The notes: generated by a model not told the origin, from the sequence alone. DNA of 48,990 nucleotides from Planctomycetaceae bacterium (GCA_947476295.1 CANJQC010000029.1:1-48990), one strand, 5' to 3'; shown: positions 38,110 through 48,990, numbered from the stretch's first letter. Translations and numbers: made by a program.

Positions 38110-40569
38110 CTACGGATGCGTGGATTCGTTGTAAGCGGGGATCAGGCCGCGGCGTTTGAGATCCTGTTCTTTCGTGATGACTTTGATCATGTGAATGATC
38201 AGCAGTATGCCGACGGTGCCGCACAGGATCAGCAGCGGGGCTTCGTAGCCGAGCTGACCATCCGCATGACGGGAAAAGAACACGCCGTCGGTTTTGAATT
38301 GACTGGCTTCAGTGGAATAAAACGTCGCGAGGGCATTGTTGCAGAAATGGAAGGCCATTGCGGGGAATAGACTGCGGCTGTAAATCGCCAGCAGTCCAAG
38401 GACCAGCCCCAACAACGCCGCATTGAATGCCTGCTGCGGAATCATGTGAATAATCCCGAACATCACACTCGAAATCCCGACGGCGATGGCCAGTCGACCT
38501 CCACGCGCAAGGCCGCTGAGGATGAATCCGCGAAACGCAAGCTCTTCGCAGATCGCTGGTGTCACAGCAAACACAAGCAGCAGCAACCATGTCGGACGAT
38601 CGCCGGTTTTCATCAAATCCATGACCTGACGAGCGGATTCGGGCAGTTCCGGAAATACCTGGTACTCGACAAGGAATCGGCTCAGTTCCATGCTCAACGG
38701 GTGAGCAACCACCGCAAGGCCAACACCGATGGCCATCGCGGTCAGCGACGGCATCCGCAGGCGAAACGTGGCTCGCAGGCTGGTGGTGAGCAATAGGCCC
38801 ATAAAGACGGCGGGACAGGCGATCATGGCCAGTTGTTGCACGACGATCAGTCGCATCATGCCACTGCCGGGATCGGGCGCGTTCAGGTCGGTGGTCAAAT
38901 ACTTCATCGCGACGAACTGCAGCATCAGGATCAGAATAAAGCAAAAGACGGCTTCCGGAAATGCCGGGACGGCGTCTTTCGTTCGCAACATCTGACGGAA
39001 CCAAAGTCGCAGATCGAATTTTTCGGCTTCGCGGAACAGAACATCTTCGCTGTTGTAAAGCTCGATCGCCCACCAGAGTGACAACATGCTGTAACCAATG
39101 CTCGAAATCAGCACGGGCACGGCATACACGACAAGATTGGCGGAACCCGGCGCGTTGAGCAGCAGACCCTTCAGCAGCAATGTCACATTCACCACCGGAA
39201 TGACGCTGTACAGCGGTGTCATTTCGACGGCGGGTGACAGGCAGAACATGGTTAGTCCCATGACGACCATCAACAGTGGCGTCAGATAGTATTGACCTTC
39301 CTTTGTCGAGCGCGCAAACGTGGCCAGCGCCAGACACAGCGAACTGAACAGTGCGGACAGCGGAAGCAGCAGAATAACCATCCACATGAGCGGCTCGAAT
39401 CCGGGGAATTCAAGACTGACGGAATCCGCAACGCCTCGACCAATCCCTGATGCCATCTGTTGGCCGGTCAGCCCCATGCTCATAAGATTCAGCACCGCTG
39501 TCGCCACGCTGAACAACATAATGGTCAGGAACTTGCCCAGCACCAGTTCGACTCGACGCGCCGGACTGATGAGCAGCGTTTCCATCGTGCCGCGTTCTTT
39601 TTCACCGGCACCAAGGTCGATGGCCGGGTAAAAAGCTCCCGTGAGCGCCATAATCACCAGCAATGCAGGAAACATTTTGCTCCACACGCTGGCCGCAACC
39701 TGCTCTTCACGGGCGACTTCGACGTAGGTCAACTGAGCCGGGTGTTCCAGTTCAATTGGCAGCGAAGCATTTTCAAAGCTGTATCGGCGAACGGCGTCTT
39801 CCCAGTTTGAGAATGCCTTCTGAATTCGGATAAACGCCACGTTGGACTTATCATCAGCGCTGTTTCGCACGATTACAATCGGCGGAACGCTGACGATCTG
39901 CATGTGGCCGGTCTCTGTACCTTCCGAACGTGCTTTGATCTGATCCTGCACGGATTTCATGGCTTCGCGGTAGCCTTTAGGTATGACTACCAGAACCTGA
40001 AATCCGCTTTCACCGAATCGTTCGGTAATCAGATCCTCAAGTTCGGTCTCAGTCTGATCAACCGCGGCCTGGCTGGTTGCGATGTCAGAGGAACCCACCA
40101 CGGGATCTTTGGCAGCCGGACGAGATTTGATCTGGTCGGCAAGATGGTGGGCGGCAATGAGCAGTTCGGCGTCAGTCTTTCCGCCGCGACGATGCTGGCG
40201 ATACTCGGGTGAATTGGATTCGATGCTAGGTGCCTGCGTCAGCAAGTCTCCATCGTCAGCGGGAACCCGCCCGCCTGCCCGTTCGGCAAGGATTCGAAGT
40301 CGGGACGTGTCTCTCTTACCGTTGTCGTACCAGTCCGGGTGAATGCCGTTTTTATCCAGCAGCGCGGGAGATTCCGGCAGGTCATCTGCATTGAGAATCA
40401 CAACGATTCGTTGCTGTTCGCTGAACGTGAGCATCATCTGGACGACGCCAAGGCCCAGCATTGGATACAGCAACAAAGGCAGAATTGTAATCATGAACAG
40501 CGTGCGTCGGTCGCGAAGCTGGTCACGCACCTCACGCATGAAGACCAGTTTGATGTTCTTCCAGCTCAC
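38110..40569 (-). CDS. ABC-2 type permease (NatB-like) fused to a CPBP intramembrane protease
   Basis: 819 residues. Residues 1 to about 560 are an ABC-2 exporter permease: [20 protein letters not shown] at the start, a large extracytoplasmic loop (about 45-310), and the core [20 protein letters not shown] with five or so spans. Residues about 565-815 are a CPBP (Abi) glutamic-type protease domain: [12 protein letters not shown] with Glu675-Glu676, GIIHMIPQQ and FHFCNNALA. Start GTG/ATG region overlaps the end of the ATPase gene by 4 bp, so the two form one exporter operon. NatAB-type exporters move Na+ or other small substrates; the protease may process an exported peptide or a membrane partner. 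Confidence 0.9.
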   Translation of the reverse strand: MSWKNIKLVFMREVRDQLRDRRTLFMITILPLLLYPMLGLGVVQMMLTFSEQQRIVVILNADDLPESPALLDKNGIHPDWYDNGKRDTSRLRILAERAGGRVPADDGDLLTQAPSIESNSPEYRQHRRGGKTDAELLIAAHHLADQIKSRPAAKDPVVGSSDIATSQAAVDQTETELEDLITERFGESGFQVLVVIPKGYREAMKSVQDQIKARSEGTETGHMQIVSVPPIVIVRNSADDKSNVAFIRIQKAFSNWEDAVRRYSFENASLPIELEHPAQLTYVEVAREEQVAASVWSKMFPALLVIMALTGAFYPAIDLGAGEKERGTMETLLISPARRVELVLGKFLTIMLFSVATAVLNLMSMGLTGQQMASGIGRGVADSVSLEFPGFEPLMWMVILLLPLSALFSSLCLALATFARSTKEGQYYLTPLLMVVMGLTMFCLSPAVEMTPLYSVIPVVNVTLLLKGLLLNAPGSANLVVYAVPVLISSIGYSMLSLWWAIELYNSEDVLFREAEKFDLRLWFRQMLRTKDAVPAFPEAVFCFILILMLQFVAMKYLTTDLNAPDPGSGMMRLIVVQQLAMIACPAVFMGLLLTTSLRATFRLRMPSLTAMAIGVGLAVVAHPLSMELSRFLVEYQVFPELPESARQVMDLMKTGDRPTWLLLLVFAVTPAICEELAFRGFILSGLARGGRLAIAVGISSVMFGIIHMIPQQAFNAALLGLVLGLLAIYSRSLFPAMAFHFCNNALATFYSTEASQFKTDGVFFSRHADGQLGYEAPLLILCGTVGILLIIHMIKVITKEQDLKRRGLIPAYNESTHP

Positions 40570-41351
40570 GGCAGCACCTCAGCGCCCGAGTTCTTCTGTT
40601 CTTCCGCGACTTCGTCGTCGCGGCGCTGCACAAGATCGAAGAACAGTTCTTCCACATCTGGCTGCTGATAACGATCGGCGAGTTCGGGCAGCGTGCCTTC
40701 CGCCAGAATTTTGCCTCGATGAATCACGGCAATCCGATCGCACAGCTTTTCGACTTCGCGCATAATATGGGTAGAAAAAATAATGCACTTGCCCTGATCC
40801 CGCAGCGCAGCGACGGCTTTCAGGACAGCGCGGGCAACGAGAACATCAAGGCCGGAGGTCGGCTCGTCAAAGATGATGACGGGCGGATCGTGGACGATCG
40901 TGCGGGCGATGGAGACCTTCTGTTTCATGCCGGTGGACATTTTTCCGCCCAGACGATCACCGATTTCGTGCATCTGCAGGATATCAAAAATCTCGTCGAT
41001 CCGCCGTTGCAGCTTATCTTCCGGAATTCCGTACAGCCGACCGTAGTATTCGACCATTTCCCGCGCCGTCATGCGGTCGTAAATCCCCGTGTTGCACGAC
41101 ATAAATCCGATGCGTCCTCGCACGCCTTCCGGATCCTGTACCACGTTGATCCCATCGACTTCCGCGACGCCTCGTGTGGGCCGCAGGACCGTGCTCAGGA
41201 TTCTCAGGCAGGTGGTCTTTCCAGCACCGTTCGGGCCCAGCAGTCCATAAATCTCGCCGGGTTTTACTTCAAACGACACGTTGTCGAGCGCGCGAAAGAT
41301 GCCGGCTCGCGGGTCGGCGAATTCTTTGTAGAGTCCCTGAACTCGGATCAT
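40566..41351 (-). CDS. ABC transporter ATP-binding protein, NatA-like
   Basis: 261 residues from ATG at 41351 ([19 protein letters not shown]); the longer open frame to 41462 is not protein-like. Walker [15 protein letters not shown], signature [18 protein letters not shown], Walker [13 protein letters not shown] and the H-loop [14 protein letters not shown] are all intact. It partners the permease-protease fusion that starts 4 bp before its stop. Substrate unknown; the NatA label is by resemblance to the Na+-exporter subgroup ([18 protein letters not shown]). Confidence 0.9.
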   Translation of the reverse strand: MIRVQGLYKEFADPRAGIFRALDNVSFEVKPGEIYGLLGPNGAGKTTCLRILSTVLRPTRGVAEVDGINVVQDPEGVRGRIGFMSCNTGIYDRMTAREMVEYYGRLYGIPEDKLQRRIDEIFDILQMHEIGDRLGGKMSTGMKQKVSIARTIVHDPPVIIFDEPTSGLDVLVARAVLKAVAALRDQGKCIIFSTHIMREVEKLCDRIAVIHRGKILAEGTLPELADRYQQPDVEELFFDLVQRRDDEVAEEQKNSGAEVLP

Positions 41352-41424
41352 GAATTCGGCCGCAGGCTGTAAGAAAGAGGATTGGGAGCGCGACGGCAGT
41401 GTTTCGATGCGATTCGTGTAGCTT

Positions 41425-41536
41425 GGACATTCATGTCCGAGTCTTCGCCAGAGAGTGTTCAAATTCGCAAAGCTCTACAACTACGGTAGCCTTCTTCCTG
41501 ACAGCAGACTCAATCAGCCGACGGACATGAATGTCC
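41425..41536. repeat. Inverted pair of GGACATTCATGTCC hairpins
   Basis: GGACATTCATGTCC (41425-41438) and its reverse complement GGACATGAATGTCC (41523-41536) flank an 84-bp AT-poor spacer upstream of the ABC operon. Each is itself a near-palindrome. Relatives with CTTG in the centre lie at 2975 and 26584. The opposed pairing repeats the layout seen at the RAYT locus. Confidence 0.7.
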
Positions 41537-41629
41537 ATCGTACGGTAAAATCGTTTGTCAGCACCGCACTCCATCAGCCTACCACATTTGGCGGGCCGTG
41601 ACGGACGCCGTCCGCGACGTCACGAATGT

Positions 41630-42766
41630 TTACGGCTGCAGAATCGGAAGAACCGGCACGAGCTGCTCTGGACGGTATTCAGCGGCCTGATCGATGTAAT
41701 TGTAAAACACGTTGCGCTGGCGAGGAATGTAACCGACGTTCTCAATACAACGGCGAATCCCTTCGACCGTCAAGTGATGCACCGTGCCGGCCTGTGACAC
41801 GACGTTCTCTTCAATCATCAGACTTCCCATGTCGTTGGCACCGAAGAGTAGCGCCATCTGGCCGACTTTCTCACCCTGAGTTACCCAGGACGACTGGATG
41901 TTCGGCACATTGTTCAGATACAGTCGGCTGACGGCCTGAGTCTTTAGATATTCGAACGCTCCGGCAGGCGGGATGTGGGCCATGTCGGTGTGGTCCGGCT
42001 GAAACGTCCAGCAGATGAACGCGGTAAAGCCGCCGGTTTCGTCCTGCAACTGGCGAACTCGTTCAAGATGCTCGATGCGTTCGGCAAGTGTTTCAACATG
42101 ACCAAACATCATTGTTGCCGTTGATCGTCCGCCCAGTTCATGCCAGACTCGCATCACGTTCAGCCAATCATCGGTCAGCACTTTGCCTCGGGTGATTTCC
42201 TTGCGGACGCGATCGACAAGAATCTCACCGCCACCACCTGGCAAACTTCCCAGACCAGCGTCCTTCAGTCGTTCCAGCACCGTCTTGAGCGGCAACTTGC
42301 TGATCTTTGTGAAGTGATGAATTTCTGGAGGACTGAATCCATGAATGTTGATCTGCGGGAAATGTTTTCGCAGTGTTCGCAATGTGTCTTCGTACCATTC
42401 AAGCGGCAGTTTTGGATGAAGTCCGCCTTGCAGAAGGATTTGGTCGCCGCCGAGCTCAACCGTTTCTTCGATCTTCTTCAGCAGCGTCTCGATCGGCAGC
42501 ACGTACACTTCCGGATGATCGGGCGGACGATAGAAAGCGCAAAAGTCGCAGACCGCCGTGCAGGCGTTGGTGTAGTTGATGTTGCGATCAATGTTGTAGG
42601 TGCGGAACGGTTCCGGATGTAGTCGCATCGTGACCGCATTCGCGGCAGCACCGATGGCTGCGAGATCGTGCGACTGCAGAAGTGCAAGACCTTCTTCGGG
42701 AGTCAGTCTGTCACCAGCCACGGCTTTATCAAGCAGTGACGAAATCTCGGAAGACAATATCGACAT
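41630..42766 (-). CDS. mqnC: Cyclic dehypoxanthinyl futalosine synthase (radical SAM)
   Basis: Futalosine pathway of menaquinone synthesis: cyclises dehypoxanthinyl futalosine. 378 residues. Radical SAM cluster motif NACTAVCDFCAFYR (CxxxCxxC), followed by GGDQILLQGGLHP and GLGSLPGGGGEILVDRVRKEI, both typical of MqnC. It is closer to MqnC than to CofH or MqnE given LPLEWYEDTLRTL and the absence of F420 genes. It overlaps the end of mqnA by 38 bp, so the pair is one operon, upstream gene mqnA. Confidence 0.93.
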   Translation of the reverse strand: MSILSSEISSLLDKAVAGDRLTPEEGLALLQSHDLAAIGAAANAVTMRLHPEPFRTYNIDRNINYTNACTAVCDFCAFYRPPDHPEVYVLPIETLLKKIEETVELGGDQILLQGGLHPKLPLEWYEDTLRTLRKHFPQINIHGFSPPEIHHFTKISKLPLKTVLERLKDAGLGSLPGGGGEILVDRVRKEITRGKVLTDDWLNVMRVWHELGGRSTATMMFGHVETLAERIEHLERVRQLQDETGGFTAFICWTFQPDHTDMAHIPPAGAFEYLKTQAVSRLYLNNVPNIQSSWVTQGEKVGQMALLFGANDMGSLMIEENVVSQAGTVHHLTVEGIRRCIENVGYIPRQRNVFYNYIDQAAEYRPEQLVPVLPILQP

Positions 42767-43559
42767 CAGGTTTCACCAGGTTGTGCTGAGCGGCCAGTTC
42801 GCAGAACAATTTCAATCCACTGCGTTCGGCCGAAGTCAGATGATAGTGCAGATTGTTTGTGAGATAGTTGAGTGCGACAGACTGCGAAAGTCCCAGTCGC
42901 GGAGCTTCTTCGGCAGCAATCTCTGCGACTCGCGAAAGGCCCAGATCGCGGGAGCGAGAAAGGATCTCGTCGATTCCATCCGTGTTCGATTCCTGTCGAG
43001 CAACCCACATGGCAAATACGAACGGCAGACCGGTCCAGTCATACCAGACCTGTCCAAGATCCATGACCTCCACAAACGATTCTTCCGGATCGTGCATTGC
43101 GCGGTCACCGATCAACAGTACGGCATCCGCAGTGCTGTCGCGAGTCGTCGATTCCATCTTCAGAGGCTCGGTCTGCGGAATTACGCCGTAACGATCAGCT
43201 AGGATAACTTTCGTCAATGCTGCACTCGTACGAGAACCTTCGTCGAGAGCCAGACGCCGGATGTTGCCGGGATGCACACGACAGTAAAGTTTGACGCTGA
43301 GTACCTCACCGCGGGCCGCAACGCAGGCATCCGAAACGACTTCATAGCCAGGCCGACGAAAATACTCCACCGATGGAATCAGGGCAACGTCCAGCGCGCC
43401 ATCGGAAAGCGAATCGGCCAAGCGGCTAGGATAGTCCAACACTAGGTTCGCGGATGGCAGCAAATCCTCAAGGCCCTCTATGAGTGGACGCGAGTTCAGG
43501 TAGCTGACGGCACCGATTTGGAGTTGTTGTGGCAAAGAATTGTATTGAAGTGTTGTCAT
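42729..43559 (-). CDS. mqnA: Chorismate dehydratase
   Basis: First step of the futalosine route, removing water from chorismate. 276 residues from ATG at 43559 (MTTLQYNSLPQQLQIGAVSY); the frame is open to 43601. Periplasmic-binding-protein-like fold with family blocks GAVSYLNSRPLIEGL, DVALIPSVEYFR and LPFVFAMWVARQ. It and mqnC show that this organism makes menaquinone from chorismate via futalosine; mqnB and mqnD are not in the window. The 43560-43766 gap upstream is shared with the divergent homoserine dehydrogenase gene. Confidence 0.93.
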   Translation of the reverse strand: MTTLQYNSLPQQLQIGAVSYLNSRPLIEGLEDLLPSANLVLDYPSRLADSLSDGALDVALIPSVEYFRRPGYEVVSDACVAARGEVLSVKLYCRVHPGNIRRLALDEGSRTSAALTKVILADRYGVIPQTEPLKMESTTRDSTADAVLLIGDRAMHDPEESFVEVMDLGQVWYDWTGLPFVFAMWVARQESNTDGIDEILSRSRDLGLSRVAEIAAEEAPRLGLSQSVALNYLTNNLHYHLTSAERSGLKLFCELAAQHNLVKPDVDIVFRDFVTA

Positions 43560-43766
43560 AGTTCGAAACACTGGAAAAAACGGGCGATTTGTTCCAAACA
43601 TTTACCCGATGAGTCACAGTATAAGAGCGTCGCGAGTCTGCTCAACTGTTGGATTGAAAAACGTTTCGAACAGTCCCAATGTTTGCTTCATATTTTCTTC
43701 AATTTGGAACCGTATTCAACTGCAACTGTTAACGGCGGAATTGTTTTCACCCCTTGAGGATTGACC

Positions 43767-45077
43767 ATGACCCAAACCCCGGATTTGAACATCGCCCTTG
43801 TTGGTTGCGGCACGGTAGGCACGGGAGTTGTGAAAATCCTTCAGGCGTCGATGGAATCGCTGCGGAATCGTACGGGTCGTTCGATTCAACTGCGTCGCGT
43901 CGTGGTGCAGAACGTGGCGAAGCAGCGCGAGGTCGATTTGGGCGTTATTCCAGTGTCAAACGACATTGGTACGGTGATTGATGATCCGGAGATTGACGCT
44001 GTCGTTCACGTTGTTGGAGGCATCAGTCCAGCGCGCGAGGACGTAACGCGGCTGCTGCAATCCGGGAAGGATGTGATTACGGCGAATAAGGCGTTGCTGT
44101 ACGCGCACGGCGCGGAGTTGTTTGCGCTCGCCGGAAAACAGAAACGCACGATTTGCTTTGAAGCGGCGGTTGCGGGGGGGATACCGATCATCTCTGCCGT
44201 GACTACCGCGCTGACGGCCAATCGAATTCTTTCGATTGAAGCGATCCTCAACGGCACCAGCAACTTTATTCTGACGCGAATGCTCGATCGTCGAGAGACT
44301 TACGATGCCGTGCTGGCGGAAGCTCAGGCTCGAGGTTACGCTGAAGAAGATCCGGCGATGGACGTGGACGGCACTGATGCGGCTCAGAAGTTATCGATCC
44401 TGACTCACCTAGCCTACGGCACACGGGTGCCCCTAGAAGACATTGTGCGCCAGGGCATCCAGCAGATTGAACTGCTGGATCTGCTCGTTGCGGAGGAACT
44501 GGGTTACCGCGTCAAATTGCTGGCAACATCACGGCTGGCGAAAGAGCGACTGGAAGTTTCCGTGCAGCCGACTCTCGTCCGTGCGGACCGCGCGATCGGG
44601 ATGACCAGCGGCGCCGACAACATCGTGTCGATTGAAGGTGATGCTGTGGGAGTGCTTCGATTTTCCGGCGCTGGTGCCGGTCAGATGCCGACCGCGTCCG
44701 CCGTGATGGCGGACGTGATCGATTATGCCACCGGCCGTGCGGCAATCACGTTTCAATCTCTTCTGCGATTGCAGGCTCAGAAGCCGATTCCATTGCAGCC
44801 GCAGGAAGAACTCAGCCGCCGCTACTATCTGCGTTTTACGGTCGCCGACCGACCGCATGTGCTGGCCGACATCGCCGACATTCTGGGCCGCAATGAAATC
44901 AGCATCAGCAGTGTACGTCAGGATGAAACAGACGACATCGACGATGAATCCGGCGTCGCGCGACTTGTGATCATGACGCATCGCACCACCGAAGGCCGCC
45001 TGCGAAGTGCCGACAGCGAAATCGCCGCTTTGTCGTCAATCAGAGGTGATCGTATCCGCATGCCGATTGCGGATTGA
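43767..45077 (+). CDS. hom: Homoserine dehydrogenase with ACT domain
   Basis: Reduces aspartate semialdehyde to homoserine for threonine and methionine. 436 residues from ATG at 43767 with GAGGA 7 nt upstream; an in-frame TTG at 43761 is less likely. The Rossmann loop is NIALVGCGTVGTGVVKIL, the substrate region VITANKALLYAHG, GGIPIISAV and the signature ILNGTSNFILTRM. The C-terminal ACT domain (about 355-436, YYLRFTVADRPHVLADIADI) implies feedback control, commonly by threonine. The next gene starts directly at its stop. Confidence 0.96.
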   Translation: MTQTPDLNIALVGCGTVGTGVVKILQASMESLRNRTGRSIQLRRVVVQNVAKQREVDLGVIPVSNDIGTVIDDPEIDAVVHVVGGISPAREDVTRLLQSGKDVITANKALLYAHGAELFALAGKQKRTICFEAAVAGGIPIISAVTTALTANRILSIEAILNGTSNFILTRMLDRRETYDAVLAEAQARGYAEEDPAMDVDGTDAAQKLSILTHLAYGTRVPLEDIVRQGIQQIELLDLLVAEELGYRVKLLATSRLAKERLEVSVQPTLVRADRAIGMTSGADNIVSIEGDAVGVLRFSGAGAGQMPTASAVMADVIDYATGRAAITFQSLLRLQAQKPIPLQPQEELSRRYYLRFTVADRPHVLADIADILGRNEISISSVRQDETDDIDDESGVARLVIMTHRTTEGRLRSADSEIAALSSIRGDRIRMPIAD

Positions 45078-45704
45078 ATGCACATGACCGGCAGACGAGG
45101 AGTAAACGTCATTTCCAACGACTCCAAAGAACTCAGTCATTCGCAGTTCCTGATCACCGTCGCGCTTTTTGAAGGCGGGCTGCTGGTGGCTGCTATCGTC
45201 GGCGGATGGCTGCTGGACTGTCCTCCCACGGCGACGCTTTCCTGGTCGTTCGAAGATTTTGGGCTGGGACTGCTGGCGACGGTTCCGATGCTGGTTGTGC
45301 TAGCGATCTGTGCGCTTTCGAATTCCAAAGCGATGAAGAAGATCCGGGCCTTTCAACGGGACACGGTCGGACATTTGCTCGACCAATGCCGGTGGTACGA
45401 TATCGTGCTGCTCGCTCTGCTGGCTGGCGTCTGCGAGGAAGTGCTGTTTCGCGGATTTCTGTTTCTGTGGCTGGTACGATTCAATTCTGTGATCGCCGTG
45501 CTGATTTCAAATCTGGCGTTCGGAGCGGCCCATGCTGCCACCCCGCTGTACGCAATTCTGGCGACATTCCTGGGACTGTATCTGACAGCTCTGATCGCCG
45601 CAGACCCCACCCCGAACCTGCTGATCCCTATCATCGCGCACACGGTCTACGACGTCGCAGCGTTTGCACTGGTGCTCCACGATTATCGACGGCAGGGGCA
45701 TTAG
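45078..45704 (+). CDS. CPBP-family intramembrane glutamic protease
   Basis: 208 residues; the ATG at 45078 abuts the hom stop, so it is co-transcribed. Multi-span membrane protein with the CPBP catalytic pattern: VCEEVLFRGFLFLW (EE-x-x-x-R), NLAFGAAHAAT for the first histidine and IIAHTVYDVAAF for the second. Known relatives are type II CAAX prenyl endopeptidases and bacteriocin-immunity proteins. Its link to homoserine metabolism is unclear and may just be positional. A second CPBP domain in the window is the one fused to the ABC permease. Confidence 0.88.
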   Translation: MHMTGRRGVNVISNDSKELSHSQFLITVALFEGGLLVAAIVGGWLLDCPPTATLSWSFEDFGLGLLATVPMLVVLAICALSNSKAMKKIRAFQRDTVGHLLDQCRWYDIVLLALLAGVCEEVLFRGFLFLWLVRFNSVIAVLISNLAFGAAHAATPLYAILATFLGLYLTALIAADPTPNLLIPIIAHTVYDVAAFALVLHDYRRQGH

Positions 45705-45727
45705 GGCAATGGCACTCGCGAAGTCGA

Positions 45728-45763
45728 ATAAAAAAGCCGTCCGGGGCAAGCCCCCGAACGGCT
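45728..45763 (-). terminator. Rho-independent terminator of rpsA
   Basis: Read on the minus strand: AGCCGTTCGGGGG, loop CTT, GCCCCGGACGGCT (one mismatch or bulge), then TTTTTT. This is a strong GC stem with a U-tract, 57 bp past the rpsA stop. It also lies 24 bp after the stop of the convergent CPBP gene and may act in both directions. Confidence 0.85.
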
Positions 45764-45780
45764 GAGATATGGCCCGCAGG

Positions 45781-45806
45781 CGGATCAGTCCGATCAGACT
45801 GATCCG
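45781..45806. repeat. Second hairpin downstream of rpsA
   Basis: CGGATCAGT and ACTGATCCG are exact inverse arms of 9 bp around an 8-nt loop, 14 bp past the rpsA stop and before the terminator. It may stabilise the 3' end of the abundant rpsA mRNA. Confidence 0.6.
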
Positions 45807-45819
45807 TCGCACTGCTCGA

Positions 45820-47613
<1,794 letters not shown>

Positions 47614-47848
47614 AATGAGTACTTCCATCCACCACGGGACGTCCGTCAGGTAAACCCGACAGACAATTCCGACTTAGAGACACGCGAGAAACCGTTGCGA
47701 CACGTGTGCAACACCTGAGGCCTTCTCGACGGGAACAGGGCACCGTACTCGATCCTGCCTCAGAAGTCCAGTCGAGCCAAAGGCAATGGCCAGAGCCTAG
47801 AATTGCTGTAACATGCACCAGGCAAGCACTTTAGAGTCTCAGATGGTC

Positions 47849-48814
47849 TCACACCAATCCGGTTCGAGCATCCTCGCAAGTTCCGGTGCCGGAGCTATCC
47901 AAATGATGACCATTGTCAGATGAGTCTTTTTGCTCACGCAGCCAGTCCAGATAACGGCTCGAGCATGTGTCGAGATTGCCCTGATTTCCACCGCCACGTA
48001 TGGGCGAGCAGATCTCGTAAATCGCCAGACCATTAAAGCCGCCGTCGCGCAGACCCTGAAAGAAGGCCGGATAATCGATGAACCCTTGCCCGAACGGGAC
48101 AGCACGGACCCAGTCCGGAGAAACAGGTTCGTAGTTGACAAGTTCTGGTCGGTAACGGTGACGCGGCACGCGAATGTAGTCTGCATTCGTGGTGATTACA
48201 GTATGCGGAGCCGCTTTCTTAGCGACATCATACAGGGACTCACCGCGTAAGGCCGGCGACCAGGCATCGAATCCCAATTTGCAGTTGGGTCGATCGATAT
48301 CGGTCAGAAGTTCCAGTAAAGCATCGGTATGCAACGCGATGTCGTGATGATTTTGAATCGCGATTGTGACGCCATGTGATGCGGCTCGATCGCACATTTC
48401 CCGAATTGCCGCGCAACAGCGATCCCACTGAACCTGCAAGCTTTGGCCGTCTGCTTCGTACGCCGTAAAGATCCGCACAATCGACGCACCGATCTGCGCC
48501 GCACAGCGGGCCAGCGATTCGACATAGGCGATCTGAAATTCCACCAGCGGGACCTCACTGCCAATCGAAGATGGCTGCATAAGGTTCGTATAAGCGGCCA
48601 AAACATCGCATCGGACATTGGCGTCGGTGAGCGTCTGGCGCAATGCGGCCATGGACTCCGGTGTCATGTCCAGCGGCGAAAGATGAGGTCGTTTGCCGGC
48701 AATCATCACTGACGGAAAGCCCAGCACTCCCGCATGCCTGATGAAGTCGTGCAGACTCAGCAACGCCTGTCCCCAGAATCCGGCATAGCTGACTGAAAAT
48801 AAACATGGTGTCAT
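47849..48814 (-). CDS. Sugar phosphate isomerase/epimerase-like TIM-barrel protein
   Basis: 321 residues from ATG at 48814 with GGAG 11 nt upstream; the frame stays open to 48856, into the intron tail. AP-endonuclease-2/xylose-isomerase-like barrel: FSVSYAGFWGQALLSLHDFI at the start, VRIFTAYEADGQ, TIAIQNHHDIAL, KLGFDAWSPALRG and FNGLAIYEICSP hold the expected metal-ligand positions. No signal peptide, unlike the copy at 28939, so it works in the cytoplasm, probably on a sugar, cyclitol or keto-glycoside. The 235-bp gap to rpsA (47614-47848) shows no gene. Confidence 0.85.
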   Translation of the reverse strand: MTPCLFSVSYAGFWGQALLSLHDFIRHAGVLGFPSVMIAGKRPHLSPLDMTPESMAALRQTLTDANVRCDVLAAYTNLMQPSSIGSEVPLVEFQIAYVESLARCAAQIGASIVRIFTAYEADGQSLQVQWDRCCAAIREMCDRAASHGVTIAIQNHHDIALHTDALLELLTDIDRPNCKLGFDAWSPALRGESLYDVAKKAAPHTVITTNADYIRVPRHRYRPELVNYEPVSPDWVRAVPFGQGFIDYPAFFQGLRDGGFNGLAIYEICSPIRGGGNQGNLDTCSSRYLDWLREQKDSSDNGHHLDSSGTGTCEDARTGLV

Positions 48815-48857
48815 AGGAATTGTACTCCACGCGGTCATGATTGAGAGAATTGGCATA

Positions 48858-48990
48858 GGGGTAGGGAAGACCGTTTAATCCGGTCTCCCCTCCCTCCAAA
48901 CCGTACGGGCGGTTTTCCCGCATACGGCTTTCCAGTCAGTAGTTGCCTGCGACGGATTGATCGAAACGAAAGTGGGCTTCGCGCAGACTA
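48858..48990 (-). mobile_element. 3' end of a group II intron (domains V and VI), continuing past the right edge
   Basis: Read on the minus strand, 48932-48899 is a domain V: AAGCCGTA (triad AGC), TGCGG, loop GAAAA, CCGC, then CCG and TACGGTTT pairing back with the usual G-U at the triad. It is followed by a domain VI-like stem (GGGGAGACCG, GATTAAA with a candidate branch A, CGGTCTTCCC) ending CTACCCCTAT near 48855-48862. The exact 3' splice site cannot be set. The intron-encoded protein, if any, lies beyond 48990. The intron end is about 40 bp from the start codon of the downstream sugar isomerase gene. Confidence 0.8.

Noticed and set aside
38309-39385. 358-codon minus frame inside the ABC permease-protease gene
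   Set aside because: Off-frame reading of a gene with clear transmembrane and protease motifs; arginine-rich and lacking hydrophobic segments.

Overview
The window looks like chromosomal DNA of a Planctomycetota bacterium, probably from the Planctomycetaceae side. The markers are two DUF1501 proteins and two TIM-barrel sugar isomerases (one DUF1501 protein and one isomerase with clear Tat leaders), a DUF1080+ThuA protein, an ABC permease fused to a CPBP protease, futalosine-route menaquinone genes, an MfnE-like kinase, and many short palindromic intergenic repeats. The genus cannot be told from the sequence. I found no rRNA, tRNA or CRISPR array.

Layout. 1-3 kb: an aldehyde dehydrogenase cut by the left edge and a secreted DUF1080/ThuA protein. 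3-13 kb is a replication and topology block: a membrane-anchored PpiC isomerase diverges from gyrA, and facing it is a minus-strand dnaN-dciA-gyrB cluster. A REP-associated tyrosine transposase (RAYT) gene framed by two copies of a BIME-like repeat sits between gyrA and gyrB. 13-17 kb: serC coupled to an atypical nucleoside-phosphorylase-fold gene, a ParE-type toxin-antitoxin pair and a PfkB sugar kinase. 17-22 kb: an ethanolamine ammonia-lyase with large and small subunits fused and a Tat-type leader, a VCBS-type gene fragment, and a low-complexity membrane protein. 22-26.5 kb: hisI-hisG, a DUF1501 protein and an amino-acid-kinase-fold protein. 26.6-35 kb: an orphan GHKL ATPase, a secreted sugar isomerase, a second DUF1501 protein, a hemolysin-III membrane protein, glyQS and an orphan ExbB/TolQ. 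35-41 kb: a STAS protein, a fusion of a fluoroacetyl-CoA-thioesterase-like domain with an enoyl-CoA hydratase domain, a broken IS1182-type transposase, and a NatA/NatB-type ABC exporter whose permease carries a CPBP protease. 41-49 kb: mqnC-mqnA, homoserine dehydrogenase with a CPBP protease, rpsA with a good terminator, a sugar isomerase, and the 3' end of a group II intron running off the right edge.

How the genes fit. Most are housekeeping: DNA replication and supercoiling (dnaN, dciA, gyrA, gyrB), translation (glyQS, rpsA), amino-acid synthesis (serC, hisI, hisG, hom) and menaquinone (mqnA, mqnC). Between them lie accessory genes typical of the phylum and a dense set of hairpin repeats. 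The most interesting items are (i) the single-chain, apparently exported EutB-EutC enzyme, (ii) the RAYT gene bracketed by inverted REP pairs with a GTAG foot, a constant loop and compensatory stem changes, (iii) the FlK-ECH fusion with an intact Thr-Glu-His triad, (iv) the orphan GHKL ATPase, and (v) GyrA with a Gly/Pro quinolone pocket plus an acidic insertion. Family assignments are from motif recognition by eye; no database search was run.
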